DNA of 64,000 nt from Prevotellaceae bacterium (GCA_020636675.1 JACJXK010000005.1:31444-95443), one strand, 5' to 3'; positions 8,079-17,690 are shown, numbered from the stretch's first letter. Notes: a model not told the origin generated them from the sequence alone. Translations and numbers: made by a program.

Positions 8079-11000
8079 ATGGTAAAACTTTTTAAAATAA
8101 TGAACCGTAAACGGTTTGTCGCCGTTCTGGTGTGCTTTGTCTTGTCTTTGACTTCCGCCATCTGGTTGGAACAGTACTATTATCGTACTTCCCAGCTCGT
8201 GATGGATGTGGATGGCTTTTCTAACGTGTTACATGCGAAGGAGACCCTTGCTGCCGGAATCCTTCATGACATAAGGTCCTCTGTGACCAAAAACAATGTC
8301 TCCGTCTTGTACGACGACAAGAAACTCTATGAGACTTCGAAACTCAACGACCTCTCCTTTATGGTTTACGAGGGTGAAGAGCTCCTCTTTTGGTCCAATG
8401 ATATTGTCGATGTCTCTAATGTGGATAAGTTCCCTTTTAAAAAGACCTTCTTTTTAAAGACGAACAACACCTATTGTGAGTGCATACAGCTTTTCCATAA
8501 GAAATATAGGTATGTGGCTCTGATCAAGATAAAGGACTGCATCTATCCGAAACGGAACAGTGTGAACAATCACTACGCCAATGGGTTTAATGTGCCGGGA
8601 AACGTCATGATTGCCGATGATACGGACAAGGATGTTTGTCCTATCTACGATGTGGATGGGCAGTATCTCTTCTCGTTGGTAAAAACGCCTGTCTATCATT
8701 ACGATGCGATGCTGTATTGGTGTTGCATCGCTTCTTGGATGCTGGCTTTGTTGTCTCTTTTCCTCCTCTTATATGGCATCTCTAAAAGGTATAAGGATAG
8801 GGTGCTTTACCTTCCCTCTTTCTTGCTGTTGTCTGCCTTTTTGTTCGCTTGCCTTTTTCTGTTCTCCTACTTCAAAGTCCCGGAGATTCTGTTTTCCGGG
8901 AAGATTTTCTCTCCGGAATATTATGCGTCGGCAATGGCTCCTTCCTTTGGACATCTGCTGCTTTATACTCTATATGCGTTTGCGTGTCTTGTGATTGCCT
9001 ATCGGCGTGTCTCTTTCAACTTCACTTTGTCCAACTGTTCGCAGAAAAACAGGAATGCACTCACGTTGGGCTTGCAGCTCTTTTCTTCGTTGCTCTTTTT
9101 CTTGTTCTATTCCTTGTCCGTCAACCTGATTTATAATTCGGGGATGGATGTGGCTGTTGTGCTGGTTCGCGACATCTCTGCCGAAACCATCTGTTCCCTG
9201 TTCTTGATTATTAGTTGGTTTTTCTTCTGGGGGCTGATTAATGGCAAATTGCGGAAGATGTATGATTATGACTTCCTTTCGTTGAGGCGGATCTTCTTTT
9301 CCCGGTTGCTCCTCTTCTTTTTGTGGTTGGTGGTGTTCGCCATCTTTGGCAATCATATAGACCTGATGGTCTTCTTCTTTTTCTTCTTCATCACTTTCTT
9401 TGTAGATATATATAAACATTACTATAAGAATACGACGTTCCTTTACCTGACGGTCTTGGTGCTGGCTTATGTGTGCATGATTGTGGGGCTGTGTTTCTTC
9501 CATAGCGAAAGGAACAACCGAATGAAGTATTTCACGATGGCGGAGAATTTGGCTTCGGGCATCACTGTTCTGCAGGATCGTGTGGCGGAGTCTGTGATAA
9601 GGACGAAAAGCCCTGACATAAAAAACGACAGGGAGATTCAGAAACTGATGACGGACTCTTTGAATCCTATCTCGTCGGATAGGATAGAGTCGATTGTCAA
9701 AAACAAGTACTTTGACAGGTTCTGGAATAAATATGATATTCGGGTCCAGGTGTGTTATAAAAATGCGGACATAGAACTGCGAAAAGGGGTGTATGGCGAT
9801 GCGGTGAAATGTCAACCTTCTTTTCTCAAGGAGAAATGTATCCCGTTGGACAATACGAATTTCTATCTGAATACGGACGAGCTGCTCTCCTTGTGTTATA
9901 TAGGAGCCTTCCAATATGGTGATTATGTGCTGTATGTGAAGTTCTTTCCGAACGTGTTCTATAATAGGATCAGCTTTTTGGAACAGATGCTTCTGTCTAA
10001 CGAAGATGTGCGCGACACGAAACTCTCGTCCGCTAAATACATAAAAAACGAACTTCTTTTCGTGTCTGGAGACTACCGTTATCCGAATGCGTTGACGTGG
10101 TTGCCGGAAGTGCGGCAGGATGATAAGTCAGTCTTTGTGCAGAATGGTTACGAACATTATGTTTTCCGTCCAGATTCAGATTGCGTGGTGGTGGTGAGTA
10201 AGGAGAAGGCGCAGAGCTACGCGTATGCGATCATTGTATCCTACCTGTTTTCTGCGTATCTGCTGTTCTCCCTGCTTGTGATTTTGGTAAACAGGGCTAG
10301 GGAAAGGAAGGGGTCCAAGTCGTTGCTCTCTCGTATGCAGGCGCTGTTTGTTATCCCGATGTTGATGTCGTCCGTCGTTTTGGGTGCCTTGTCCGTCACC
10401 TATTTCCTGAACCAGTACAAAAAGAAACAGATAAGCGAGTTGAGCTTGAAGGCCAACTCCATGCAGCAAAACTTACAGGAACGATTGGGGGAGGGAGAGA
10501 GCTTGTCTGATGTACCTATCGAGGATGTGAATCTGATGTTGCGGGATGTCTCCAACCTTTTCCATCTGGACATTATGCTGTATGACAATAACGGAGTGTT
10601 GTATTCATCGTCTAGGGCGTCGTTTCACATCTATGGAGATAGAACGGGGGCGAACCTGATGTCGCCGCAAGCCCGATTTTCTAACCAAGCGGAGTTTTTC
10701 CAGGAGGAGAACAAGATGGACTCCGACTGTCTCTCCTATTATGTGCGGGCATACAATCGCAAGAACGTCCCCGTGGGCTATATCAGCCTGCTCTCTTCTG
10801 CGGCAGCTGTACAGATAAAGAATGATATGATGAACATACTTGTCGTGATTGTCGACATTTATCTGATCATCATGATGCTTTCTATCTTTGTGATATGGAT
10901 GATGAACAAACGGATGACGAAACCTATTGCCGTGATGGCGGAACGATTCAAGGAGATTAAGTTGACGGGTCAGAATACGAAGATAGATTATAAGTATGAC

Positions 11001-11762
11001 GACGAGATTGGTCAGCTGGTGCGTCAATATAACAAGATGGTAGACGAGCTGATGATCAGCGCGGAGAAGTTGGCCAAGTCTGAACGTGAGTTCGCATGGC
11101 GAGAGATGGCTAGACGTATTGCCCATGAAATCAAGAACCCGCTTACGCCGATGAAGTTGAGCGTACAGCAGGCGATGAGGAAGAAGGCTATTGACCCCGA
11201 ACATTTTGATGAGTATTTTGCAAAGACGAGCCAGGTGATTATCGAACAGATTGACAATCTTTCCCGCATCGCGTCAGAGTTTTCCAGTTTCGCAAAAACA
11301 ACGCAGGGGACGATAGAGAGGATTGATTTGGTGGAGAAACTCTCTTCTTCGGTCTCCCTTTTCGAAAATAACGCGGAGGAGGTGCGCTTCTCCTTGCGGT
11401 TGAACGGGTTTGAACATGGCTATGTAATGGCAGACGGAAAGCAGATGCTGCAGGTCTTCAATAACCTGTTCAAAAATGCCATCCAAGCCATTCCTGAGGA
11501 TAGAGATGGCCAAATCGAAGTTTCGTATACGGAAGATAATGGATGCGCCTTGATCAGCGTGAAAGATAATGGTAGCGGTGTCCCTGAGAAGAACAAGGAC
11601 AACTTGTTTCTCCCTAACTTCACAACCAAGACAAGCGGCATGGGGTTGGGCCTGGCTATTGTGAAAAACATAATAAATTCGTCGAATGGAACTATCTGGT
11701 TCGATTCGACGATGAATGTAGGTTCCGTTTTTTATGTTAAATTGCCATTGCTGAAAGAGTGA
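8079..11762 (+). CDS. Very large membrane-bound sensor histidine kinase
   Basis: A 1227-residue kinase. One membrane segment (about residues 10-28) and a roughly 170-residue outer domain come first, then many hydrophobic segments between about 210 and 480, a second soluble domain, and membrane segments near 717, 755 and 920. A HAMP linker follows, then the H-box RRIAHEIKNPLTPMKLSVQ (His near 1015), an N-box NLFKNAIQAI near 1130 and the glycine boxes DNGSGVP and GMGLGLAIV. The catalytic part resembles NtrY-type kinases. No response regulator is adjacent. ATG 8079 follows a GAGGAG-like ribosome site; a GTG two codons earlier is less likely. Its signal is unknown; its neighbour porQ suggests envelope sensing. 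Confidence 0.88.
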   Translation: MVKLFKIMNRKRFVAVLVCFVLSLTSAIWLEQYYYRTSQLVMDVDGFSNVLHAKETLAAGILHDIRSSVTKNNVSVLYDDKKLYETSKLNDLSFMVYEGEELLFWSNDIVDVSNVDKFPFKKTFFLKTNNTYCECIQLFHKKYRYVALIKIKDCIYPKRNSVNNHYANGFNVPGNVMIADDTDKDVCPIYDVDGQYLFSLVKTPVYHYDAMLYWCCIASWMLALLSLFLLLYGISKRYKDRVLYLPSFLLLSAFLFACLFLFSYFKVPEILFSGKIFSPEYYASAMAPSFGHLLLYTLYAFACLVIAYRRVSFNFTLSNCSQKNRNALTLGLQLFSSLLFFLFYSLSVNLIYNSGMDVAVVLVRDISAETICSLFLIISWFFFWGLINGKLRKMYDYDFLSLRRIFFSRLLLFFLWLVVFAIFGNHIDLMVFFFFFFITFFVDIYKHYYKNTTFLYLTVLVLAYVCMIVGLCFFHSERNNRMKYFTMAENLASGITVLQDRVAESVIRTKSPDIKNDREIQKLMTDSLNPISSDRIESIVKNKYFDRFWNKYDIRVQVCYKNADIELRKGVYGDAVKCQPSFLKEKCIPLDNTNFYLNTDELLSLCYIGAFQYGDYVLYVKFFPNVFYNRISFLEQMLLSNEDVRDTKLSSAKYIKNELLFVSGDYRYPNALTWLPEVRQDDKSVFVQNGYEHYVFRPDSDCVVVVSKEKAQSYAYAIIVSYLFSAYLLFSLLVILVNRARERKGSKSLLSRMQALFVIPMLMSSVVLGALSVTYFLNQYKKKQISELSLKANSMQQNLQERLGEGESLSDVPIEDVNLMLRDVSNLFHLDIMLYDNNGVLYSSSRASFHIYGDRTGANLMSPQARFSNQAEFFQEENKMDSDCLSYYVRAYNRKNVPVGYISLLSSAAAVQIKNDMMNILVVIVDIYLIIMMLSIFVIWMMNKRMTKPIAVMAERFKEIKLTGQNTKIDYKYDDEIGQLVRQYNKMVDELMISAEKLAKSEREFAWREMARRIAHEIKNPLTPMKLSVQQAMRKKAIDPEHFDEYFAKTSQVIIEQIDNLSRIASEFSSFAKTTQGTIERIDLVEKLSSSVSLFENNAEEVRFSLRLNGFEHGYVMADGKQMLQVFNNLFKNAIQAIPEDRDGQIEVSYTEDNGCALISVKDNGSGVPEKNKDNLFLPNFTTKTSGMGLGLAIVKNIINSSNGTIWFDSTMNVGSVFYVKLPLLKE

Positions 11763-11876
11763 TTTTTTCATTTCTCTTCTCTGAAAAAAAGTAAAAAGAA
11801 AGAACAATAGAGGAACTGTTCCTTCGTTTTTATCTATAACCGGAAAGTTGGCTTGCGAAAAGCACTTTCTCTGAGT

Positions 11877-11908
11877 GTTGCCAGATTTTGTATAAATTCG
11901 TACTTTTG
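11877..11908 (+). promoter_or_regulatory. Promoter for porQ
   Basis: GTTG at 11877-11880 and TACTTTTG at 11901-11908 are separated by 20 bases, close to the Bacteroidetes -33/-7 arrangement. It lies about 100 bases upstream of the porQ ATG. Confidence 0.55.
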
Positions 11909-12006
11909 AGACCTCTATTTCGGAGGTGCCATGCTGACGATTGGCGTGGCTGGTCGAAAACGGACAAAAATCGCTAAAGTTCTCTTTTTTGATAAAAATA
12001 TATTCC

Positions 12007-13047
12007 ATGAGGTATTTCTTGATATTATGTTTCTCGTTGATGGGCACAATGCTTGGTTTTGGTGCCTCCAATGAGTCTGTCTATAAGTTTCTGACGTTGC
12101 CCAATTCGTCGGCAGTGTCGGCCTTGGGTGGGTCTAACGTCTCCCTCCAGAATCAGGACCTGAATCTTGCATTCCAAAATCCATCGCTCCTGAATAATAG
12201 GATGAATAATGACGTCGTGGTCAACTATGTGAATTACATCACAGATGTCAACTACGGAACAGTTGGCTATTCCAGAAGTATAGACAGCCTGAGTTCGTGG
12301 GCGGTAGGAATGACGTATGTCAATTATGGAACGTTTGATGGATATACGGAAGAGAATGTGGCTACAGGCACGTTTTCTGCCGGAGATTTTTGTCTGAGCG
12401 CCATCTATTCCAGGCAGCTGTTTGAAAGGATAAGAGGAGGTGTGGCTTTCAAACCCATCTATTCCTATATCGACACCTATAACAGTTTCGGCCTGGCAGT
12501 GGACGTGGGCGCCAATTATTATGATGAGGAACACGACTTCTCTGCCGGTTTGGCATTGCGTAATGTGGGTGTGCAGATGACCGGCTATTATTCCGATTCG
12601 GAGTCTGAACATAGGGAAAATATGCCGTGGGACCTGCAACTTGGTCTGACCAAACGGCTGGCTCATGCGCCGTTCCGTTTCTCCTTGACGTTTGTAGACC
12701 TTAGCCGTTGGAATCTGGATTATTATAGGGAGTCGAAAAAGAGTACGACGTTATCATCTTCCTCGGACAACGATGATGACGATATAAGTTGGGGCGATAT
12801 GATTTTCCGCCATGTGGTTATAGGCGTGGAGTTTATCCCCTCTAAAAACTTTTACGTGATGGCGTCATATAACCATCGCCGTAGCCGGGAATTTGCGTTG
12901 GACAATACGAAGTCCATTAACGGATTCTCTTTCGGTGCAGGATTGAATGTATATAAGTTCAAACTTGGTTTTGCCTACTCGCAATATGCGGCGGCTGGAA
13001 ATACGGTGACAGTTTCTCTTGCCACCTCTCTGGATTCGTTTCGGTAA
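12007..13047 (+). CDS. porQ: Type IX secretion system protein PorQ
   Basis: A 346-residue outer-membrane beta-barrel protein with a signal peptide (MRYFLILCFSLMGTMLGFGA). The N-terminal block FLTLPNSSAVSALGGSNVS and the alternating barrel strands ending in a C-terminal aromatic region fit PorQ of Porphyromonas and relatives. PorQ is part of the T9SS outer-membrane attachment complex with PorU, PorV and PorZ. An acidic insert (SSSDNDDDD) near residue 255 is unusual and probably a loop. The start at 12007 is chosen for the signal peptide. Confidence 0.87.
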   Translation: MRYFLILCFSLMGTMLGFGASNESVYKFLTLPNSSAVSALGGSNVSLQNQDLNLAFQNPSLLNNRMNNDVVVNYVNYITDVNYGTVGYSRSIDSLSSWAVGMTYVNYGTFDGYTEENVATGTFSAGDFCLSAIYSRQLFERIRGGVAFKPIYSYIDTYNSFGLAVDVGANYYDEEHDFSAGLALRNVGVQMTGYYSDSESEHRENMPWDLQLGLTKRLAHAPFRFSLTFVDLSRWNLDYYRESKKSTTLSSSSDNDDDDISWGDMIFRHVVIGVEFIPSKNFYVMASYNHRRSREFALDNTKSINGFSFGAGLNVYKFKLGFAYSQYAAAGNTVTVSLATSLDSFR

Positions 13048-13105
13048 AAACAGAAAGATTTGCCAACAATAGGACGCTCCCGTTGTTGTTTTTCCGTATT
13101 TGATG

Positions 13106-13113
13106 TATCTTTG
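13106..13113 (+). promoter_or_regulatory. Promoter core for cmk-ispH
   Basis: TATCTTTG, with GTTG about 20 bases upstream, 80 bases before the cmk ATG. A small inverted repeat in the leader (ACGGC-GCTT-GCCGT, near 13158-13171) lies between the promoter and the gene. Confidence 0.5.
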
Positions 13114-13193
13114 AGAATTGAAATTTTTAATAGTAACAATGCGCGGAACGGAATGACGCCACGGCGCTTGCCGTCCCGTATTAATATCTCGTT

Positions 13194-13892
13194 ATGAAGA
13201 AGATTATAGTAGCCATAGACGGATTCTCTTCTTGTGGAAAAAGTACGATGGCTAAAGATTTGGCAAAGGCGGTAGGATATGCTTATGTGGATAGCGGAGC
13301 TATGTATAGATCCGTGACTTTGTTTTGCCAAAGACGTGGTTTGATAAATGAGGATGTGGTGGATGAGCCCGCCTTGAAGAACCTGATTGATGACATTCGC
13401 ATAGAGTTCCGTTTGAATCAGGAGACAAAGAAGAACGAGACGTTTCTGAATGGAGAAAACGTGGAGAACGAGATACGGACGTTGGCCGTCTCCAACCAGG
13501 TGAGCGTGGTGAGTGCCGTCGGTTTCGTGCGGAAGGCAATGGTGAGACAGCAGCAGGCCTTCAGTAAGGACAGAGGCGTCGTGATGGATGGACGCGACAT
13601 AGGCACGGTGGTTTTCCCTGATGCCGAACTGAAGATATTCCTGACCGCTTCGCCGGAAATAAGGGCTCAACGCCGCTATGACGAACTGAAACAGAAAGGA
13701 CAGGAGGAGAGTTTTGACGCGATTCTTGAAAACGTGAAGAAACGTGACTATATAGACCAGAATAGGGCGGAAAGCCCACTTCGTAGAGCAGAAGATGCAC
13801 TCTTGCTCGATAATGGAAACATGACGATAGAGGAACAGAAAAAATGGTTGCTCGACCGGTTCTCGGAAACGTTGAAAAGAGTGAACGGATAA
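13194..13892 (+). CDS. cmk: Cytidylate kinase
   Basis: Phosphorylates CMP and dCMP with ATP. The P-loop is IDGFSSCGKSTMAK at residues 8-21. The substrate-binding region has YVDSGAMYRSVT and the later VVMDGRDIGTVVFPDA, and RAQRRYDEL and RDYIDQNRAESPL complete the family signature. The 232-residue length is normal. The stop overlaps the start of ispH by one base (TAATG), implying coupled translation. Confidence 0.97.
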   Translation: MKKIIVAIDGFSSCGKSTMAKDLAKAVGYAYVDSGAMYRSVTLFCQRRGLINEDVVDEPALKNLIDDIRIEFRLNQETKKNETFLNGENVENEIRTLAVSNQVSVVSAVGFVRKAMVRQQQAFSKDRGVVMDGRDIGTVVFPDAELKIFLTASPEIRAQRRYDELKQKGQEESFDAILENVKKRDYIDQNRAESPLRRAEDALLLDNGNMTIEEQKKWLLDRFSETLKRVNG

Positions 13893-14761
13893 TGGAGATT
13901 GAAATTGATTCCAATTCGGGTTTTTGCTTTGGGGTGGTGACTGCCATCAACAAGGCGGAGGAAGAACTGTCTAAGGAGGGAAACCTCTTCTGCTTGGGCG
14001 ATATTGTCCATAATAGCATGGAGGTGGAGCGCCTTTCGCGCAAGGGCTTGGTGTCGATAGACCACGAACGCTTCTTTTCGCTGCGCAATGAGAAGGTGCT
14101 CCTTCGTGCCCATGGCGAACCGCCTTCTACCTACGAGATGGCTCGGAAAAACGGAATCGAAATCATTGACGCTACTTGCCCGGTGGTGCTCAATCTGCAA
14201 AAAAACATAAAGAAGGCTTATCTGAATAGTGACCCGTCGGAGACGCAAATCGTTATCTATGGAAAGATAGGCCATGCGGAGGTGAATGGCTTGGTGGGAC
14301 AGACGGATGGACGTGCCATCGTGATTGAAAATTTGAACGATTTGAATAAAATTGATTTTACTAAAAAGGTAAAATTGTTTTCACAAACGACAAAGTCTAT
14401 AGAAAACTTCAATCAAATTGTAGCGAAAATAAAGGAAAAGATAACAAATTGTAAAAATTTCGAGTTTAATGATACAATTTGCCGTCAGGTGGCCAATAGA
14501 ATCCCCAAAATAATTAATTTTGTATCAAAACATGAACTTGTTTTTTTCGTGAGCGGAAAGAAAAGTTCAAACGGGAAGGTGCTTTTCGACGAGTGTCGGA
14601 AGATAAATTCCAATATACATCTTATTTCGGACCTGGAGGAGTTGGACCTCTCCTTGTTGGACGGAGTAAATACGGTGGGGATTTGTGGTGCCACTTCCAC
14701 TCCAAAATGGCTGATGGAAGAACTCAAAAGCAAGATAGAACGTTATCTTGAAAACAAATGA
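13892..14761 (+). CDS. ispH: 4-hydroxy-3-methylbut-2-enyl diphosphate reductase IspH
   Basis: Last enzyme of the non-mevalonate isoprenoid pathway, using an iron-sulfur cluster to make IPP and DMAPP. The cluster cysteines are in GFCFGV (residue 12), DATCPVV (about 95) and GICGATSTP (about 264), with the additional conserved NDTICRQV. AHGEPPSTYE is the active-site block. The cmk-ispH pairing is common in Bacteroidales. Bases about 14330-14560 are clearly more AT-rich than the flanks although the protein stays on pattern. It feeds substrate to polyprenyl synthases such as the one near 62-63 kb. Confidence 0.95.
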   Translation: MEIEIDSNSGFCFGVVTAINKAEEELSKEGNLFCLGDIVHNSMEVERLSRKGLVSIDHERFFSLRNEKVLLRAHGEPPSTYEMARKNGIEIIDATCPVVLNLQKNIKKAYLNSDPSETQIVIYGKIGHAEVNGLVGQTDGRAIVIENLNDLNKIDFTKKVKLFSQTTKSIENFNQIVAKIKEKITNCKNFEFNDTICRQVANRIPKIINFVSKHELVFFVSGKKSSNGKVLFDECRKINSNIHLISDLEELDLSLLDGVNTVGICGATSTPKWLMEELKSKIERYLENK

Positions 14762-14799
14762 TTGTGAAATCGGACTAAAGATGCGAATTTTTGTTCCGG

Positions 14800-14807
14800 T
14801 ATCTTTG
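14800..14807 (+). promoter_or_regulatory. Promoter core for pfkA
   Basis: TATCTTTG 60 bases before the pfkA ATG, within the 105-base gap after ispH. No clear -33 partner. Confidence 0.5.
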
Positions 14808-14866
14808 CCATGATTTTTCGAAAGTTGTCATTTTTTTGTCATGAAACTTAATAAAAGCAATATATT

Positions 14867-15847
14867 ATGTATCAGGTTAAATGTATTGGAATATTAACGT
14901 CAGGAGGTGATGCTCCGGGCATGAACGCGGCCATCCGTGCGGTGACAAGAACCGCTATCTACAATGGTATCGCAGTAAAAGCTATTTATAGGGGATATAA
15001 GGGATTGATAACCAATGAAATAACCGAATTTAAGACGCAGAGCGTTAGTAATATCATCCAACAGGGCGGTACTATATTGAAGACGGCTCGTTGCATGGAA
15101 TTCAAGACTCCGGAAGGTAGAAAACAGGCCTACGATAATATGATGGCGGCTGGCATTGACGCGTTGGTGGTGCTTGGCGGTGATGGTACGTTTACCGGAG
15201 CGAGAATCTTCGGTCAGGAGTACAATATTCCAATCGTTGGTGTGCCTTGTACTATTGACAATGACCTTTATGGAACCGATTATACCATAGGATACGATAC
15301 GGCATTGAACACGATTATAGAGTCTGTCGATAAGATTCGTGATACGGCTAACTCCCACGAGCGTCTCTTCTTCATTGAGGTGATGGGCCGTGATGCCGGT
15401 TTCTTGGCTCTTAACTCGGCTTTGGCTTCTGGTGCCGAGGCTGCAATCATTCCTGAAATTGAGACGGAAGACGACCAGCTGGAGTCTTTGATTGAACACG
15501 GATTCCGTAAGTCAAAGAACAGTAGTATCGTGATTGTTGCCGAGAGTGATATTACGGGAGGTGCATTGGGCGTTGCCGAGAGATTGAAGAAGGAACATCC
15601 TGAGTATGACGCCCGCGTCACCATCTTGGGCCACGTTCAGCGTGGAGGCTCGCCTACGGCTGCCGACCGTATCTTGGCTAGCCGTCTTGGCTCTGCCGCT
15701 ATCGACGCTTTGCTCGACGAGCAACGTAGCATCATGGTCGGCGTGGTAAACGACACGGTTTGCTATGTGCCTTTCAATGAGGCTATCAAGGACGAGAAGG
15801 GTGTGAACCGTACACTTCTTGATGTCTTGAAGATTTTGTCCATTTAA
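14867..15847 (+). CDS. pfkA: ATP-dependent 6-phosphofructokinase
   Basis: Commits fructose 6-phosphate to glycolysis. The N-terminal GGDAPGMNAAIRA, the nucleotide-binding GGDGTFTGA, the catalytic PCTIDNDLYGTDYTIGYDTA and the VMGRDAGF substrate block are all present in a 326-residue protein, the standard short bacterial length. The glycine after the GGDGT region favours ATP rather than pyrophosphate as donor. It stands alone between its own promoter and a strong hairpin. Confidence 0.96.
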   Translation: MYQVKCIGILTSGGDAPGMNAAIRAVTRTAIYNGIAVKAIYRGYKGLITNEITEFKTQSVSNIIQQGGTILKTARCMEFKTPEGRKQAYDNMMAAGIDALVVLGGDGTFTGARIFGQEYNIPIVGVPCTIDNDLYGTDYTIGYDTALNTIIESVDKIRDTANSHERLFFIEVMGRDAGFLALNSALASGAEAAIIPEIETEDDQLESLIEHGFRKSKNSSIVIVAESDITGGALGVAERLKKEHPEYDARVTILGHVQRGGSPTAADRILASRLGSAAIDALLDEQRSIMVGVVNDTVCYVPFNEAIKDEKGVNRTLLDVLKILSI

Positions 15848-15872
15848 TACGAATTTTCTTATTCGTCAGATA

Positions 15873-15903
15873 AAGAATGGGGTGCTTTCTGCATCCCATT
15901 CTT
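15873..15903 (+). terminator. Hairpin terminator after pfkA
   Basis: Arms AAGAATGGGGTGC and GCATCCCATTCTT pair with one bulge around TTTCT, 25 bases after the pfkA stop. The following T-tract is short, so termination may be partial. Confidence 0.6.
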
Positions 15904-16029
15904 CATTATATGCCCTTTGTCTCTATACTAAGGTATATCGTTCCTTCTGTCTTGTTGTTTGTTATTCACTTATTCACTATTTTTGTCTGCCTTTTACGGC
16001 TCAATTCTAATGTTCAAAATAATGTCTGT

Positions 16030-16977
16030 ATGGGAAATTTGAAAAGGATATGTCTTTTATTGGCTTTTTGCACGAATATAGCTGTCGCTCTGTCCCAATC
16101 GTATCGTTCGGAAGAGACCATCGCTTATATTGAGGCTTATCATAAAGTGGCTATCCGGGAGATGTACAAATATCATATACCTGCCAGCATCACACTGGCA
16201 CAGGGTATATTGGAGTCGGGTAGCGGTCGTAGCGATTTGGCGGGAACTGCCAACAACCATTTCGGAATAAAGTGTACGAGCGATTATGCCGGAGATAAGT
16301 TTTTCAAGGATGACAATATAAAGAACGACTGTTTCCGCGTTTATGACCATGCCGACGGCTCTTATCGCGACCATTCCTTGTTCCTGACCAATAGAAAACA
16401 CTACGCCGATCTTTTCAAACTTTCCATCACCGATTATAAAGGGTGGGCCAAGGGACTGAAGAAAGCCGGTTATGCTACCAATCCGCAGTATCCACAGCTG
16501 TTGATTGCTGTTATTGAACAAAATAAGTTGTATGAATACGACAGAAATCCGGAGAAATATATCACTAAAAGTGAGGCGGAGAATTTCACCTTGGATGATA
16601 CTCCACAAAAAAAGGATCCTGTAATTGTGGTACCTGACAAACCCGAGGTGGTCGATGGACGAATCAATGGGGTGAAGTGCGTGATGGTGAAGCCGGGCGA
16701 CACTTTTTATGGCATTTCCAAACGTTATGGTCTTACGGTAGAGAAGTTGCAGACGTTCAATGATTTTCCTTCGTGGTATGTGCTGAAGGCTGGAGAGTAT
16801 CTTTTCTTGGAGGAGAAAAAAAGGAAGAACACATCGTGCAAATACCATGAGGTGAAACAGTCGGAGACTTTACTGTCCGTGTCCCAAAAGTATGGAGTGA
16901 AGATGCGTTGCCTGAAGAAACGGAATAAGCTCTCGTCGGACGATTTGATGGTAGGTCAAAAAATACAGTTGTATTGA
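16030..16977 (+). CDS. Secreted N-acetylglucosaminidase with two LysM domains
   Basis: A 315-residue cell-wall hydrolase. The ATG at 16030 gives a clean signal peptide ending VALSQS; the frame is open 51 codons upstream but would add an odd hydrophobic leader. Residues about 30-175 are a glucosaminidase (GH73-like) domain with the ITLAQGILESGSGRSDLA catalytic region and NNHFGIK. Two LysM modules follow (VMVKPGDTFYGISKRYGLT and EVKQSETLLSVSQKYGV), which bind peptidoglycan. It cleaves the glycan backbone of peptidoglycan, probably in the periplasm. It is 13 bases upstream of the SGNH-like gene, probably one transcript. Confidence 0.9.
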   Translation: MGNLKRICLLLAFCTNIAVALSQSYRSEETIAYIEAYHKVAIREMYKYHIPASITLAQGILESGSGRSDLAGTANNHFGIKCTSDYAGDKFFKDDNIKNDCFRVYDHADGSYRDHSLFLTNRKHYADLFKLSITDYKGWAKGLKKAGYATNPQYPQLLIAVIEQNKLYEYDRNPEKYITKSEAENFTLDDTPQKKDPVIVVPDKPEVVDGRINGVKCVMVKPGDTFYGISKRYGLTVEKLQTFNDFPSWYVLKAGEYLFLEEKKRKNTSCKYHEVKQSETLLSVSQKYGVKMRCLKKRNKLSSDDLMVGQKIQLY

Positions 16978-16990
16978 TTAAAAAGAGAAG

Positions 16991-17677
16991 ATGATGAAAA
17001 AGTTGGTTTTGGTTTTATCGTTGGTCTTGAATGTGGTTTTGGTCGCAGTGTGCGTCTATCAGATGTCAAGACCGAAACAGAAAGTGAAGGACATGAAGAT
17101 GGTGCACTATTTCTCTCTTCAGGACAGAATGCTTGTCCAAGAGGGTGATGTCGTGTTTCTGGGCGGAGAACGTATGGCGTTGTGCAATTGGATGGAGCTT
17201 ACCGGCAATTGCCATGTGCGTAACCGTGCATTGCCTGGAAATACGGTGAAAAGGGAATTGCATGGAATCGATGAAATTCTGAACTCCAATCCGTCTAAGC
17301 TGGTGCTCCAATTCGGATTTGACGATGTGGCCGGAGGTTTGGCTGTCGATACGTTTGTGTCTGATTACGGCAAACTGATTGGTCATATAAAAGAAATTTC
17401 TCCGCAGACGGAAATCTTGGTAATGTCTTTGCTCCCGATAGACGAGGTCTATTCTAAATCGCTCTATCCCGACATGACCAATGAGATGGTATCTATGATA
17501 AATGGTCGTGTCAAAAAGTTGACGGAAGAGGAGGCGGTCACGTTTGTAAATATAGATGGTGATTTTCTGGACTCCAAAACGGGTGCTTTGGATGCTGTCT
17601 ACACGACCGGCGATGGCTTCCATCTGAACAGCAATGCCTATTTTATATGGAAAGATAGAATCGTCTCTTTTTTCTGA
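16991..17677 (+). CDS. SGNH/GDSL-like protein lacking the catalytic serine
   Basis: A 228-residue protein with an N-terminal membrane anchor (residues about 4-24). The fold blocks of SGNH hydrolases can be followed: block I VVFLGGERM, block II NRALPGNT, block III QFGFDD and block V GDGFHLNSNAY. In active members block I is G(D/N)S and block III is GxND. Here the serine position is glutamate and the asparagine is aspartate, while the C-terminal Asp-x-x-His is kept. It is therefore probably a non-catalytic binding protein, or has changed chemistry. Position directly after a peptidoglycan hydrolase suggests an envelope role. Confidence 0.72.
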   Translation: MMKKLVLVLSLVLNVVLVAVCVYQMSRPKQKVKDMKMVHYFSLQDRMLVQEGDVVFLGGERMALCNWMELTGNCHVRNRALPGNTVKRELHGIDEILNSNPSKLVLQFGFDDVAGGLAVDTFVSDYGKLIGHIKEISPQTEILVMSLLPIDEVYSKSLYPDMTNEMVSMINGRVKKLTEEEAVTFVNIDGDFLDSKTGALDAVYTTGDGFHLNSNAYFIWKDRIVSFF

Positions 17678-17690
17678 AAAAGAGGTTCTG

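Noticed and set aside
8970..9914. 314-codon minus-strand open frame
   Set aside because: Antisense to the histidine kinase; composition is histidine/arginine/glutamine-rich, as expected of a shadow frame.
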